Shown: positions 50,295 to 61,027 of the stretch, in pieces
Layout of the letters: the number at the start of each line of letters is the position of its first letter
Numbering within the stretch: the stretch's first letter is position 1
Source: Apium graveolens
Taxonomy: Eukaryota; Streptophyta; Magnoliopsida; Apiales; Apiaceae
Reading direction: 5' to 3'
DNA length: 64,000 bases
Assembly: GCF_009905375.1 (NCBI RefSeq)
Contig: NC_133653.1
Coordinates: 85,352,079-85,416,078, forward strand
Translations under genes and position numbers: made by a program
The notes under the pieces: generated by a model
What the model was told of the DNA's origin: nothing
What the model saw: the letters and a program-made list of their open reading frames with translations, nothing else
Database searches by the model: none

Positions 50295-52022
50295 ACAACG
50301 TATATTCTCAATACCATTCTTTGCTTGACTGCCTTTTACAGGAATCAAGTAGCAGCTACCACCTGGACATGATGTCAAATCTTACCTTTCGGTCTCCAGC
50401 AACAAAATAGAAACCCAATCCATGAAACTAGTAGAGGAGAAAGAATCATATTCTAATGATTTCCACAATCTATTTTGCTTGCATTTTGCATCCTGTACAA
50501 TGTGAAACTCTATGTCCACATGCTTCTACTTTTCCCTCCAACCTTCAAAGTGAGGAGGTTAAACTATTATGTAATGAATTTTATGGTTTTCAAGCGTAAT
50601 CACCCTAAACTGTTATATTTGACAAGTGTGACCATGTATACATATAATAATAATATAACAGTATGTGTAATGGCATAAATAATTGTAAAATTTATCACAC
50701 CTTTCAATTTGACCAAATTAACTTATGATTATGCTGAAAAATTTTATTACCTAATTTCTAGGATTCGGATTTTACGCATTTGGTACTACAACTAACTTGA
50801 CAAACCCACCCATTTTATTTCACAGTTATGAAGATCTTAATTAAAATTAATTATAACCATACAAATTGTTATGGCTGTAATATATTAAAATAAAAAGATA
50901 AACAAAATTGTCTCTTCTTTCATAATCATGTCAACATTTTGTCAGTTTTTAAATATAGTGTTATATAAAATACATGTTCCTTCCTCCAATTTTGTTTTCT
51001 CAATAAATTGATTAACTTTGCTCGCTTTAATAACTTTGACTGAAATAAATAATTTTCAAATACAATTATATTACATCCTACGTTTAAAGGTACATTCAAA
51101 TCCGAACCCAAATTATAAAACTAAATTTCAGAATCGAAATATAAATTTTAAAAAAAATAAAGAAAATTAATGCTAGAAATTATATTCTTCTTCTTAAAAA
51201 TTACAATTTAATGTTACAAATTAATACGAGAAGCAATATTGGCACAAACTGATATATAACTGAATAGGTAAGAGTACTCATTTGTTAGTTGTAATCAGAC
51301 CTTACTATTTCATTTCAATCTCCCAATATATTTGATTAATTAAATTATGTATAGAAGTACATGTAATAAATAATATATATATATATATATATACAGGAGC
51401 TTGAACATTGCAATGTAAGACAACAGTTTTGACTGAAGTAGAAGGAAACTGAAGTACAAGTTGCAGAAGAGGAGTTGTATCGTGAACTTGATCTGGCAGG
51501 ACATCAGGCATACTCCTTTTGAGCGGCTCGATGCTGCACAATACTAATTGGCTAATGACAGGATCTATATTTAGGAGTAGTAGTAAGTTTAAGTGAAGTA
51601 ATAGTTCTGCCAAATTACAGAACCTGCAGTATACAGAACCTTGAGTATATTTACCTACCAACCAGCCTTACTAATTACGTCAGTCTGTAGGCCTTCCTCC
51701 TACTAATAGTTACTTACAGATGCCTCTAAACACTATTTTGCCAAGTAGTCCTACTCTAAGTAATGTCTACTTTAAAGATAGGTAATGACGCATTACCTTT
51801 CCATGGTAATACACAATAAAATTAGGTTTCAAATAAAATAAAAATGAATGACAACATTTAGAAACAAACCACATTAATAAAACATTAGTGTAAACCAATA
51901 AATATGTTTACATCTGAATCCGATCATCCAAAATAAGACGACATTGTTCATCAAAAAATTAAAATATAATTAAAACGTAATTAAATAGAAACAAACATAA
52001 AACCAGCCACAATCTTAAGCCT
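50295..52022. other. AT-rich intergenic region after RPA1-like copy B
   Basis: No convincing gene. A (TA)n microsatellite lies at about 51373-51394. At about 50760-50830 there is a diverged copy of the end of the tandem unit seen at 22520-23365 (GCATTTGGTACTACAACT against GCATTTGGTCCTACAACT). Confidence 0.5.
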
Positions 52023-52857
52023 TCAAAACCACTCATTCATCTTCATGCGGATCTCACTATGCTCAATCCTCAGAAGCCTAATCTCCTCAAGCAAAAGGTG
52101 TTGCTGCGCCTTGAACCTATTGTTGAACTCTTCCTGCTGCAACGTCATGTGCCCAGTGAACTGCATGTGGCTTTCCCCCAGCTCCTCTACCATCCTCAAC
52201 ACAGCTGTCAGGTTAACATTGAGATTAGTCATGCTCTTTTCCATATTCTCCGACCTGATGAATCTCCGGTTCTCGTATGTGGCACTTTTGCACTCATCGG
52301 AACTGCTACCACTGTTAGGACACATTAAAAAGGCCATATCATATGAGTAAAATAAAAAAAATCAAATCTAAGTTCACCAATAATGTAATAATAGGAAATG
52401 AAATGATGAGAATGTCATAAGTCAGTTGAAATAATAGGAAAAGAAATCATATGACAAGTATGAGGAATGAACCCAACCCTGGAAAACTACAAACTTTTAC
52501 CCCCCGATTTAGCACTTACAACACATGAACCCAAATTTTAATAAGAGGCCTAAGTTAATCTATATTTGACACAATGTATGAACCATTAATCTACACAAGT
52601 TGAGGCATAAAGTGAAGACATCAAATATGGGTGTGGACATCCTGTTATACATCACATGAAAGTTAGAAGAGGACAAAGGTTGTAGAAGATTTGCAAGTGA
52701 GTAAGAAGAAGACATGCATAATATGAAAATCATATAACAGTAAGCAAACGCAAAAAAGCATATAAAGGGAGTACAACTTTAGAGAAATGGGAGTATTCAC
52801 ATAAGTATCTACATGCATCAGTTAAGAGAATCACCTGTTCTTTGAAGTGGAGGCCAT
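52023..52857 (-). CDS. Small two-exon coiled-coil protein (103 residues), unknown function
   Basis: Exon 1 is 52857-52835 (ATG plus seven codons, donor GTGA) and exon 2 is 52311-52023 (acceptor CCTAACAG). Together they encode 103 residues: a Ser-rich start, a charged middle and a long heptad-like helix rich in Leu, Glu, Gln and Met, ending EIRMKMNEWF. This suggests a coiled coil. I do not recognise a family. An unspliced reading from an ATG in the intron is possible, but the 23-bp first exon, its donor and its TATTAAAG promoter box are conserved in a second copy at 43315-43337, which favours the spliced form. It is divergently paired with an RPA1-like gene in copy A. Confidence 0.55.
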
Positions 52858-54290
52858 TGCTGTGATTGATCTGAACTTGAATGAAGCGGAAGAGAAATAG
52901 TAATATGAGTGAGAGGTGATGATGAATGAACCGTTTCTAATCTAATCAGATGCAGTCTGCTTTAATAGAGGTCTTGGGGAGATGAATAGTCCAGGTGTAT
53001 CACATGCAATGGCCTGTTTGTGCGTTCACCAAGATACGGTATCTAACAGACGTGTCTCTTCGATTAATGGTTAGGTAACAGATGAAAACGCTTCAACCAA
53101 TCAGTATTAATTATAATAAATAATTAAATACATAATAATAACTTTGATTTAAATACATAATTGTGACTTTAATTGAATAAAAAATTAAAAAACTGATTTT
53201 TACAAAAAACATAGATTACATTATTTTTAAACCACAAATGATGGCTCCAGTTATGTCAAAAAAATAGTATGTCAATCAATATATAATTAAAATTTTATAC
53301 AAATTTTTTAAAATGAAACATTAATTGTACTTCATTACGTATATATTGGATACATAAAAGGAGAATTATTTCGACACTATAATCATGTAGTTTGGTTAGG
53401 GTAACGTAAGTACATCATGTAAATTCTGAAGACTTTTTACAAAAGAATCACATTTTTCCTATAACAATAAAAAAAAGGTGTTATTAAACAATTATCTTCA
53501 ACTTAAAATTTTCAAATTTTTTCCAAACAAATACATTGTTCAAAAACTACGTATAGTAATAAACAATTATTATTTGCACCTACGTCCATTATATTTAAAA
53601 TTTAAGATGTGTATTTATTCACTTAAATGAAACAAATTAAAAATGCACTATTTACTGACATCTACATTTTAACTCCTTACAAAAGGTTTTACAAACTTTA
53701 TTATTCAAATTAAATTATATTAAGCACTAACCTAAAAAATATTGTAACAACAAATACTACAATTGGTAATGACATCCGAATATTAAAATTGGTATTTTGC
53801 TCTTAAGAAAGTTAGAGAAGTTAAACATAGTAAATTTGTAAATTACAATTTGCTTAACATGATGAGTACACGATATTGTTATGTAATTTTAGGAATTTGC
53901 AGGTGAAAAACATATCGATGACTTAATAAATTTTTTCAAGCTACGTACATAGTTTACAATTAACTGAGTCAATTGTTTTGAATAAATAAACTTAAACTAT
54001 ACAAAGTAAATTAATTTTTAACTATTTTTTTTGCAAAAAAGTTTAATTATACAATATATCTTCCGTAAATGATATGTCCAATATTATTAAAGCAAATGTT
54101 GAAGTTATGGAACATTTCATTTTACGTATTACTAAAATTGAAATAAAATTATTCAACACTTTCAATATATAGGCTTATGGAACAATTTATTGTACGTATT
54201 ACTAAAATTGAAATAAAATTATTCAACACTTTCAATATATACACTTATATTACATTTAGTTGATTTTGAAAATATATTTATTATTTGCAG
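52400..54290. repeat. Duplicated segment B (small-gene intron and upstream region)
   Basis: Matches 42848-45050 over most of its length: the intron and exon 1 of the small gene, the promoter area, then AT-rich sequence sharing AATCATGTAGTTTGGTTA (near 53383) and GATTTTGAAAATATATT (near 54263). In copy A an RPA1-like gene begins about 430 bp later. Here no RPA1-like exon follows. Confidence 0.65.
54101..54240. repeat. 70-bp direct tandem duplication
   Basis: Two units, 54101-54170 and 54171-54240; the last 48 bases are identical. Segment A has this sequence only once, so the duplication arose after the segments separated. Confidence 0.85.
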
Positions 54291-55381
54291 AAACTACCTG
54301 TTGTACAGGAATGAGTTGATAGTTACGAGTAAAGAACGCACCCTCTCAAGTACGGATCTTTGACTCTTAAATTATATTTTGCATTATTCATGTACTAAGG
54401 AACACATTATGACATTATCATATTATGTTTACCACTACTACTCTATAACTGTTAAAAGTACAGTTTCTATAGCTCAGAAAACCGTCAACGTAATGTTAAA
54501 ATCTTCAATTTATTTCAATATCAGGTTCCACTGCTAGTGAAAATAACAAAGAAGAGGAAGTAATTCGGCAACAAAAAAAAATGTCCCACCCAATCCTTTC
54601 TAAACGGTTTTCCAAATATGTAATCCCATTCATTTTACCTTCTTCCGTTTTCTGGGCACCCTCATAAAAAAATAACAATACGCATCCAAACTCCTAATTT
54701 TGGAAAAGTAGTTCGGTGTAATCACTTGATTGTCCTCTCAATTTATTAAAGTATTGTAATCGAATGTAGATGGCAATCTTGCACAAATTCTAGCTGACCC
54801 TTTGTAAGAAAAATCAACACTCTGCAGAATCTAAGTTTCTCAATTCAAGTATTCACCAGAGAGCATTCAAAGTAGGTTAGCAAACAGTTCTTTCTTGCAA
54901 ACTCCTTGTGCTGCATCCCAATCTCGATTACCACTTGGCAAACCAAGCTGATGTGGCGATTTTATAGAAAGCTGTATATACCTAGCTGTCAAACAGCTGG
55001 CTGGGCAACAACACTCTGGTATTGTACAATTTTGAATTTGATATTTTATAACAAAAAGGGAATTAAATTCTTAATTCTTTCGAATTTAAGATTCCTGTCA
55101 ATGCTCATCCAGAATCTTTGGATATTGATATAGATTTTACTACATATTTTTTATAAAATCAAATCAAATCAAATCAAGTTTACAATAATCTGAAAACAAA
55201 ATTACACCGCTTTGATTCAGCCGACGGGCCACAGAAATCTGAAATCCACAATTGGGAACCCTAAATTAACAAGATATATAGAAGCTCAGAGAAAATAGAC
55301 CAGTTGCCGCAGTCCTGTGTATCTCTCTCAGATATAGCTCTACAATAGACAAGCCTTCTGGAATAATCATCATTAATAACA
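54291..55381. other. Upstream region of the 535-codon ORF
   Basis: AT-rich with no gene recognised. A short (AAATC)n run lies near 55156-55178. The last 120 bases before the ATG are C/T-rich and may be a 5' leader. Confidence 0.4.
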
Positions 55382-56989
55382 ATGACAACCTATGTAAATA
55401 CAAAATTCAGTCCATCAGGAAAACTGACATATGCCATTACAAATTTTGTTGCATTAATGGAGAAAGAATCAGTGCCTGAAGATTTCCACCCCTTTATGGA
55501 TTTCTTGAAAACTTGTCCAGTCAGTTATTCACTCGCTGCAAATCCTCCAATCTATGCTGAGATAGTTCAAGAAATATGGAGCACAGCTGATTGCAGCACC
55601 ACATGTGGAATAAAATTCACAATCAAGGGTAATGCCTATATCAACACTTCTTCTGTGATTAATGAAGCGCTTCATTTGCCCCACTCAAACTTTGAAAATA
55701 CACCTACTCAAGGTGAGATTATTTCCATGTTAAAATCTATCAATTATGCAGCCAACCCCTGGTCTTTAGGTCAGATAACTAAGAAGAAATTTAGGAAGGA
55801 GTGGTCTTACTTCTTTGACACTCTAAATAAGTGTTTTGCGGGGAAATGTAATTCCTATGATACAATAAATACTTTTGTTCTGAAAATTGCGTATAGCCTT
55901 TCGTACGGTACGAGAATTGACATTGGAAAACTGTTGCTTGATGAATTCTCTTATAAATTTGGCGCTGTGCAAGAAAGAGACCACATCATCTATTTTGCGA
56001 GATTTCTTATGATTATTGCTAATTATTTGTGTAAGGATATTTGTGTAGAAGATAGAAATGATACATTGCAAGTGCATAAGCAACGGAAGAAATTGTTTGC
56101 CGGCTTAGTAACAAAGAATCTTAATGCTGAGGTTAATTTTGTACTTACAGAGCACGTTCAAGTACAGCTCTCTACTTTATATCCCGCACTCTCACGCACA
56201 AGTTCTTTGCTTCCTCCCACTATGGAGGATGTGAGAGAAGGATACACTTCTCCTACCCAAATAATGTCACCAGCAGAAGCCGGGGATGGCATACCAGCAG
56301 TTGAGGTTCCTTCATTTCGGGAGGCAGAGGAGCCGGTACATGACCTGCTTGTACCTGCACAGGATCCGAACGATCGTCAACACCTTTTGAATGCAGCATC
56401 TGTATCAAAATCTCAATTGGTGGTCCGCCTCACTAGAAATGCTAAGAGTCTAAGTGCCGAGGACATGATTATCCTTGCTAATAACTGTTACAAAACACTT
56501 GAAGGATTAGGAGATAATTACACATCTTTCAGCACTGAAGTTAACAAACTGATTGCACAACACCAAGAGTTAGCTCTTGCTGCTAAGAACAAAGATGATT
56601 GGAATGAGGGGGACATGACGGCTTGTTATACTCACGAAGTGCAGTCACTGTCTGAAGTTCGACAGAAATTATCCTGTGCCAAAGACAAGTTGTCAAAAGC
56701 CAAGACACATGCAGATTCTATAAAGTTTAAGAAAGAAGAGCTGACAGCTGCGTCACTTAAGCTTACCGAGGAATTGCATGAGGTAGAAGAGAGAGTTAAT
56801 ACGCTTACAGCAGAGAGGGACCAATTTAAAGTCACTCATTCTGTTGCTGAAGCAGAACTTGGGAAATTGGATGCCAAGAAAGAGGAAGCTCGTGTGGCAT
56901 TTAATGCGATCGATGACCAATATAATGCTGCCAAAAAAGAATTTGAGAAAATAAACAATCACTTGCTGCTGCAGCTAGTACGGAAGTAA
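55382..56989 (+). CDS. Single-exon protein of 535 residues, possibly retroelement-derived, with C-terminal coiled coil
   Basis: An uninterrupted frame with a good plant start context (AATAACAATGAC). Residues 1-230 form a compact helical domain with motifs such as FRKEWSYFFDTLNKCF, NTFVLKIAYSL and FARFLMIIANYL. These resemble the plant-specific domain found in many proteins linked to copia and other retroelements, which has no known activity. Residues 270-350 are Pro/Glu-rich linker. Residues 380-535 are a long Lys/Glu/Leu coiled coil. No gag, protease, RT or LTR was found around it, so it is either a domesticated ORF or the sole remnant of an element. It has no internal stop, unlike most coding sequence in this window. 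Confidence 0.6.
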   Translation: MTTYVNTKFSPSGKLTYAITNFVALMEKESVPEDFHPFMDFLKTCPVSYSLAANPPIYAEIVQEIWSTADCSTTCGIKFTIKGNAYINTSSVINEALHLPHSNFENTPTQGEIISMLKSINYAANPWSLGQITKKKFRKEWSYFFDTLNKCFAGKCNSYDTINTFVLKIAYSLSYGTRIDIGKLLLDEFSYKFGAVQERDHIIYFARFLMIIANYLCKDICVEDRNDTLQVHKQRKKLFAGLVTKNLNAEVNFVLTEHVQVQLSTLYPALSRTSSLLPPTMEDVREGYTSPTQIMSPAEAGDGIPAVEVPSFREAEEPVHDLLVPAQDPNDRQHLLNAASVSKSQLVVRLTRNAKSLSAEDMIILANNCYKTLEGLGDNYTSFSTEVNKLIAQHQELALAAKNKDDWNEGDMTACYTHEVQSLSEVRQKLSCAKDKLSKAKTHADSIKFKKEELTAASLKLTEELHEVEERVNTLTAERDQFKVTHSVAEAELGKLDAKKEEARVAFNAIDDQYNAAKKEFEKINNHLLLQLVRK

Positions 56990-57590
56990 CTGACTAATTT
57001 CCTGCATGTTTATCTTGAAAGAAATTATCTATGTTAAGTAGTATAGCCTGAATGCACCGGAACATCATGTTTAGGAGCTCAAAATGTTTGTTTTTATTTG
57101 CTTGGTGGAGTCTTAGGGGTAATTGACAGTTATTTTTTTCTTGTGAACCCTACAATATAGATCTCTATTTCTGGTTTATGCTTTGGTTATGGTTCTTTTA
57201 CTTTCAATTTTAAACTATATTCTCAATTTAGACAGAAATTGTAATTTTCCAGATTCTACTTACCTGTATAACTGGGATAGCAATATTCTTCCACCTGTAT
57301 TACCTTCTCTGGTTCAATTTCAATTTCAATGTTTCATGAATATCTTTAATTGGAACCTTAATTCACTGGCGTTTAGATTATGTATTTTGCACTCGATTCC
57401 ATGTAATCAGTAATTAATTAATTAGCTTGTGAGGTCTTGAATTTACAGGCCTTTGTATTCTGGCTTTTCTGCTTCTGGTTGTGTTTCCTGATTTCAGTAT
57501 GTATGATTCTAAATATATACTTATTTATATTGCACTGTACTGCATCTTATACTATTATATTAAATACAAAAATTTAAAATTTTTGTTATT
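56990..57590. other. 3' flank of the 535-codon ORF
   Basis: T-rich, no ORF of interest, likely the 3' untranslated region followed by intergenic DNA. Confidence 0.4.
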
Positions 57591-57844
57591 GATATGTTTT
57601 ATGAGTATCACCAAGAGACTCCTAACTTATTTTTTATAAATAATATAAATTATTCACTTTTAGTGATTTAATATATACTTCTTTTCAATAATACTCTTTA
57701 AATTAACTCCTTAATCTATATTTATTATTAAAAATATTTTGAATTCACAAAAAAATAAAAATAAATGGTGAGAGAAGTATAGTGGGATTAAGAATATATA
57801 ATATAATAATAGTTAAAAGTGTAACTATGCGCTTAAAATTGAGA

Positions 57845-58470
57845 AGAGAGAAAATACTCTTAGTGATATAAAAAGCCACTAAGAATAGACCTGACAACAT
57901 TGTGTGTCGTGTACAAACTTCCGTATACTTTTGTATTTTCATGTATCAAACATTAAACCAAAACCCGACCCGAATTTGCCTTTGTGTACCAATTTGGTGA
58001 CACTAATCCCGAACTAATATTTTCGTGTTTACCCGTTTTAATACACTAAAGTACACGGATTATATACAAAAAATATTAATTGTTAAAAAATACAATAGAT
58101 AATTAAATGGTGAAGTGCTCACTCACGTAGTCAAGAAACAATAAATATATTTTAGTGTTTACAATATATATATGTTATTTAAAATTGGTAAAATTCACAT
58201 TTGGTATTTAATATATATATGTATATTATATAATTTTAAAAAATTAATTATTTATTTATTCCGTGTACTTTCGTACCGTGTCCTGTACCTATATTGGATA
58301 CTCAAACCCGACACTAATTATATTCGTATTTTTTCGTGTTCGTTTATTTTTGTGTTCGTGCACCAAATTTTTGAATCCAAACACTAATTATTTGTGTTGT
58401 TTCGTACCGTGTTCACGTATCAGTATTGTCAGGTCTAACTAAGAGTCTCTTGTAGCAACAATTTTGCTTT
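57845..58470. repeat. Fold-back (MITE-like) element, imperfect
   Basis: The reverse complement of 57885-58075 aligns with 58260-58445. Landmarks are GACCTGACAACATTGTG against CAGTATTGTCAGGTC, and CCGTGTACTTT on both sides. The arms enclose TA-rich sequence. No transposase frame or clear target duplication was found. Confidence 0.45.
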
Positions 58471-58687
58471 AACTCCTCAAATTTTTAGTTAAGAGTTAGG
58501 ATAAAAAAGTTATTGGAGATAATCTAACATAATTAACCATTATTAATATCGGTGTTATATACTGAAATGTAATATCTTTGATAGATATATTTTATGTTAG
58601 ATACCGGTGGAAATATTTATCATATTAATAATAATTTAACAATACATATAAATATTTATATTAGGTTAATATTAAGTAGTTGACTGA

Positions 58688-59152
58688 TTGCGTCCAAAAA
58701 ATTCAAGCAGGTCACTCATTGCAAATTTGACTCAAAATGATCATCAATTAACTTGATTTGATAATTTCATTAGAGTCAAAAACTGAAATTAATCAAAATC
58801 GGAAAATGTTAACACAGGTAGGGGTTGTTCTGGGTTTCAATATAACTATTAAAACTTGTTTTTTGACTCACAGAATCATCACGATGAAATCTCGTTTTTA
58901 ATCTTCAAAATTTTGAAAATAACTCAAGTTGGGAAAATTAAAACCATATTTTAAAATGATTCTGTGAGCCAAATAGAAAATTTTAGTAATTATATTAAAA
59001 CCCAAAACGAGCTCTACTATTCTATGTTACTATTTTTTAATTTTGGGTAACTTCAATTTTTGACTTTATCAAAATGATCAAATTAAGCTAATTAATAATT
59101 ATTTTGAATTAAATTTGTAATGAATAATTTTTTTGAGTTATTTGGACACGTA
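58688..59152. repeat. Fold-back (MITE-like) element with about 200-bp arms
   Basis: The left arm 58688-58890 pairs with the right arm 58948-59152. Examples are CTCACAGAATCAT against ATGATTCTGTGAG near the centre, and TCCAAAAAATTCAA against a diverged TTGAGTTATTTGGA at the edge. Non-coding. Confidence 0.6.
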
Positions 59153-59494
59153 TAACATTATCTTTATTAATACTAAAAGAACTGCAGAAATTGACACGTG
59201 TCACTTTGTTTTGTATCATTTTCCCGCCAAGTGATTAATACGAGAGCTACTCACAGTCACAGCTATTAAATGTTAAAAGCGGATTGGTTCAATTACGATG
59301 CTATATTTTTTATTACTTAATATAAAATTGTCATTCTAATAAATATAAAAACAATGACCAAATCAGGAAATGTATTGATCCTAAATTCGTACTTGTCTAC
59401 ATTGCCTATACTATATTTATTCTACTATAAAGTTTTGGTAATGGTTTGGTCACCTGGTCACTCAATTGCTGATGGTTGCCGCAAGAAAAACTGA

Positions 59495-59637
59495 TTTTAA
59501 GGTTTCTATATAGAATAGTTTTATAATTTATTTTTAATATTTTTTTTTTGAATAAAAATTAAATGTTTAAAATTTAATTCAATAAAGAAAAATTTTAAAA
59601 ATAAATTATAAAACTATTCTATATAGAAACCTTAAAA
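59495..59637. repeat. Perfect 43-bp inverted repeat with a 57-bp AT-rich loop
   Basis: Bases 59495-59537 are the exact reverse complement of 59595-59637 (AAGGTTTCTATATAGAAT on one side, its complement on the other). The loop pairs partly as well. It may be a small MITE or the precursor of a hairpin RNA. Confidence 0.85.
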
Positions 59638-61027
59638 TAAGTGTCCAGTAGTTAAAAAGAAACGTAAAGAAATGAGGGGAACGGAGAACGGAGAACGGAG
59701 GGAGTGTGACAAGTGAGTACTATGATGAACTGGACTTGATATGGGATTAGGAGGAAGATTAATTTCTTAGTAAAAAAAATGACAAGTGGCAGCTGCTTTG
59801 AACTTAAAGAGGATCTCATGATCAGAGAAACCAAGGCTTATAAACAACCGGCATCTACATTTCCATGTTGAGTCAGTCAGCATGGAGAAAATATGAAGAG
59901 TCAAGATCAAGACCTATTTCCGTAAGCTTCGACAAAAATTTACCGAATTTATGATGCGGTAGAACTAATACACGCCCACAATTTATCAAAAGTTACAAAA
60001 TCTGCGAGTGTACCCATTCCCAAATATTACAAAAGCTGTATTATATGGGTAACAACCACTGAAAGAGTTGAGCAGTTTGAGAGAGGGTATCAGGTAGTTC
60101 GTCAGAATTCGGATTTCTTGACGATAGCTACTACCTCTGCTCGAGATTTGGGAATAGAAAGCAAAGAAATCAAGCTTCAACTTCATAGTTTACATTTGAG
60201 TTTTGATAAATTTAGCACAAGACGCCATAGGATGCTATCTTGAGTTGCGCTTTAATAGTACTGAACGATGATTTAGCAATTGGCGATTTGTAACAAATAT
60301 ATAGTAAAATCAATATTCAAAAGCACAGAAGTCCATCCCTGAATTCGTTGGAGGAGATGCAGGCGGCTACCAGGAGCAAATCATATAATATTAGCTGAAG
60401 AGGGCCGCTGGGTCTAACTTGATAAAGTTGGTAGCAAGTGGGTTGCAAAATCAACTTCATGTCAGGGAAGCAAACAAACTACATTTAGGTATTACACAAC
60501 AAAAACCAACCCATCTTGTCCACCGTTGTTGATTCACTAATACATAATATGAGCAAAATATTAGTATATAATACTGGAATAGATAGCATCAAATGATAAA
60601 ATTAAGTACGCTAAATCAGGTCGTAATCCCACAAAAGTTCAAACCATATGTAACTTCTATAACGATCAGGTCATTCTAACTGCTAAATTAGGCTTTAAAA
60701 CTTATTTTTTAAATAAAGATCAGGCTTAAAAAATTAAAAGTTTCCTTCTGATCTTGGAATTGTATACTCGATCTTAATAAAACCCTTGTAAGCTTTCACT
60801 ATTTGGGGAACTTGACCCCTTTGCTAGGCCCAAATAACTTTGCTCCTGTAAAAGCTATTATTTGCTACCCCAATTTGTAATACATGAACAACTTGGAATA
60901 GTTCTCTTCTCTAAGCTATAAACAAGATAACCTGGTGTACTCAACAACCAGGATAGACTCGACTATTTATCTTACAGAATTTTATCAATACATTTTTCTG
61001 TAGATCTTGCCCAATAAAGTAAAGTAG
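59638..61027. other. Intergenic stretch without recognised genes
   Basis: Slightly less AT-rich than its surroundings, but open frames are short and lack known motifs. A GAACGGAGAACGGAGAACGGAG microsatellite-like run lies near 59678-59699. Confidence 0.4.

Noticed and set aside
50340..50420. Additional last exon of RPA1-like copy B after CTTTTACAG
   Set aside because: The frame is short and cannot be confirmed without transcript evidence; the gene was closed at 50294.
53090..53130. Possible Helitron 3' end (hairpin plus CTRR) near the upstream end of the small gene
   Set aside because: Short hairpins are common in this AT-rich DNA and no convincing stem followed by CTRR was found, so no end was called.
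59652..60186. Minus-strand frames of about 60 codons
   Set aside because: No motif, no splice context and no conservation evidence available.
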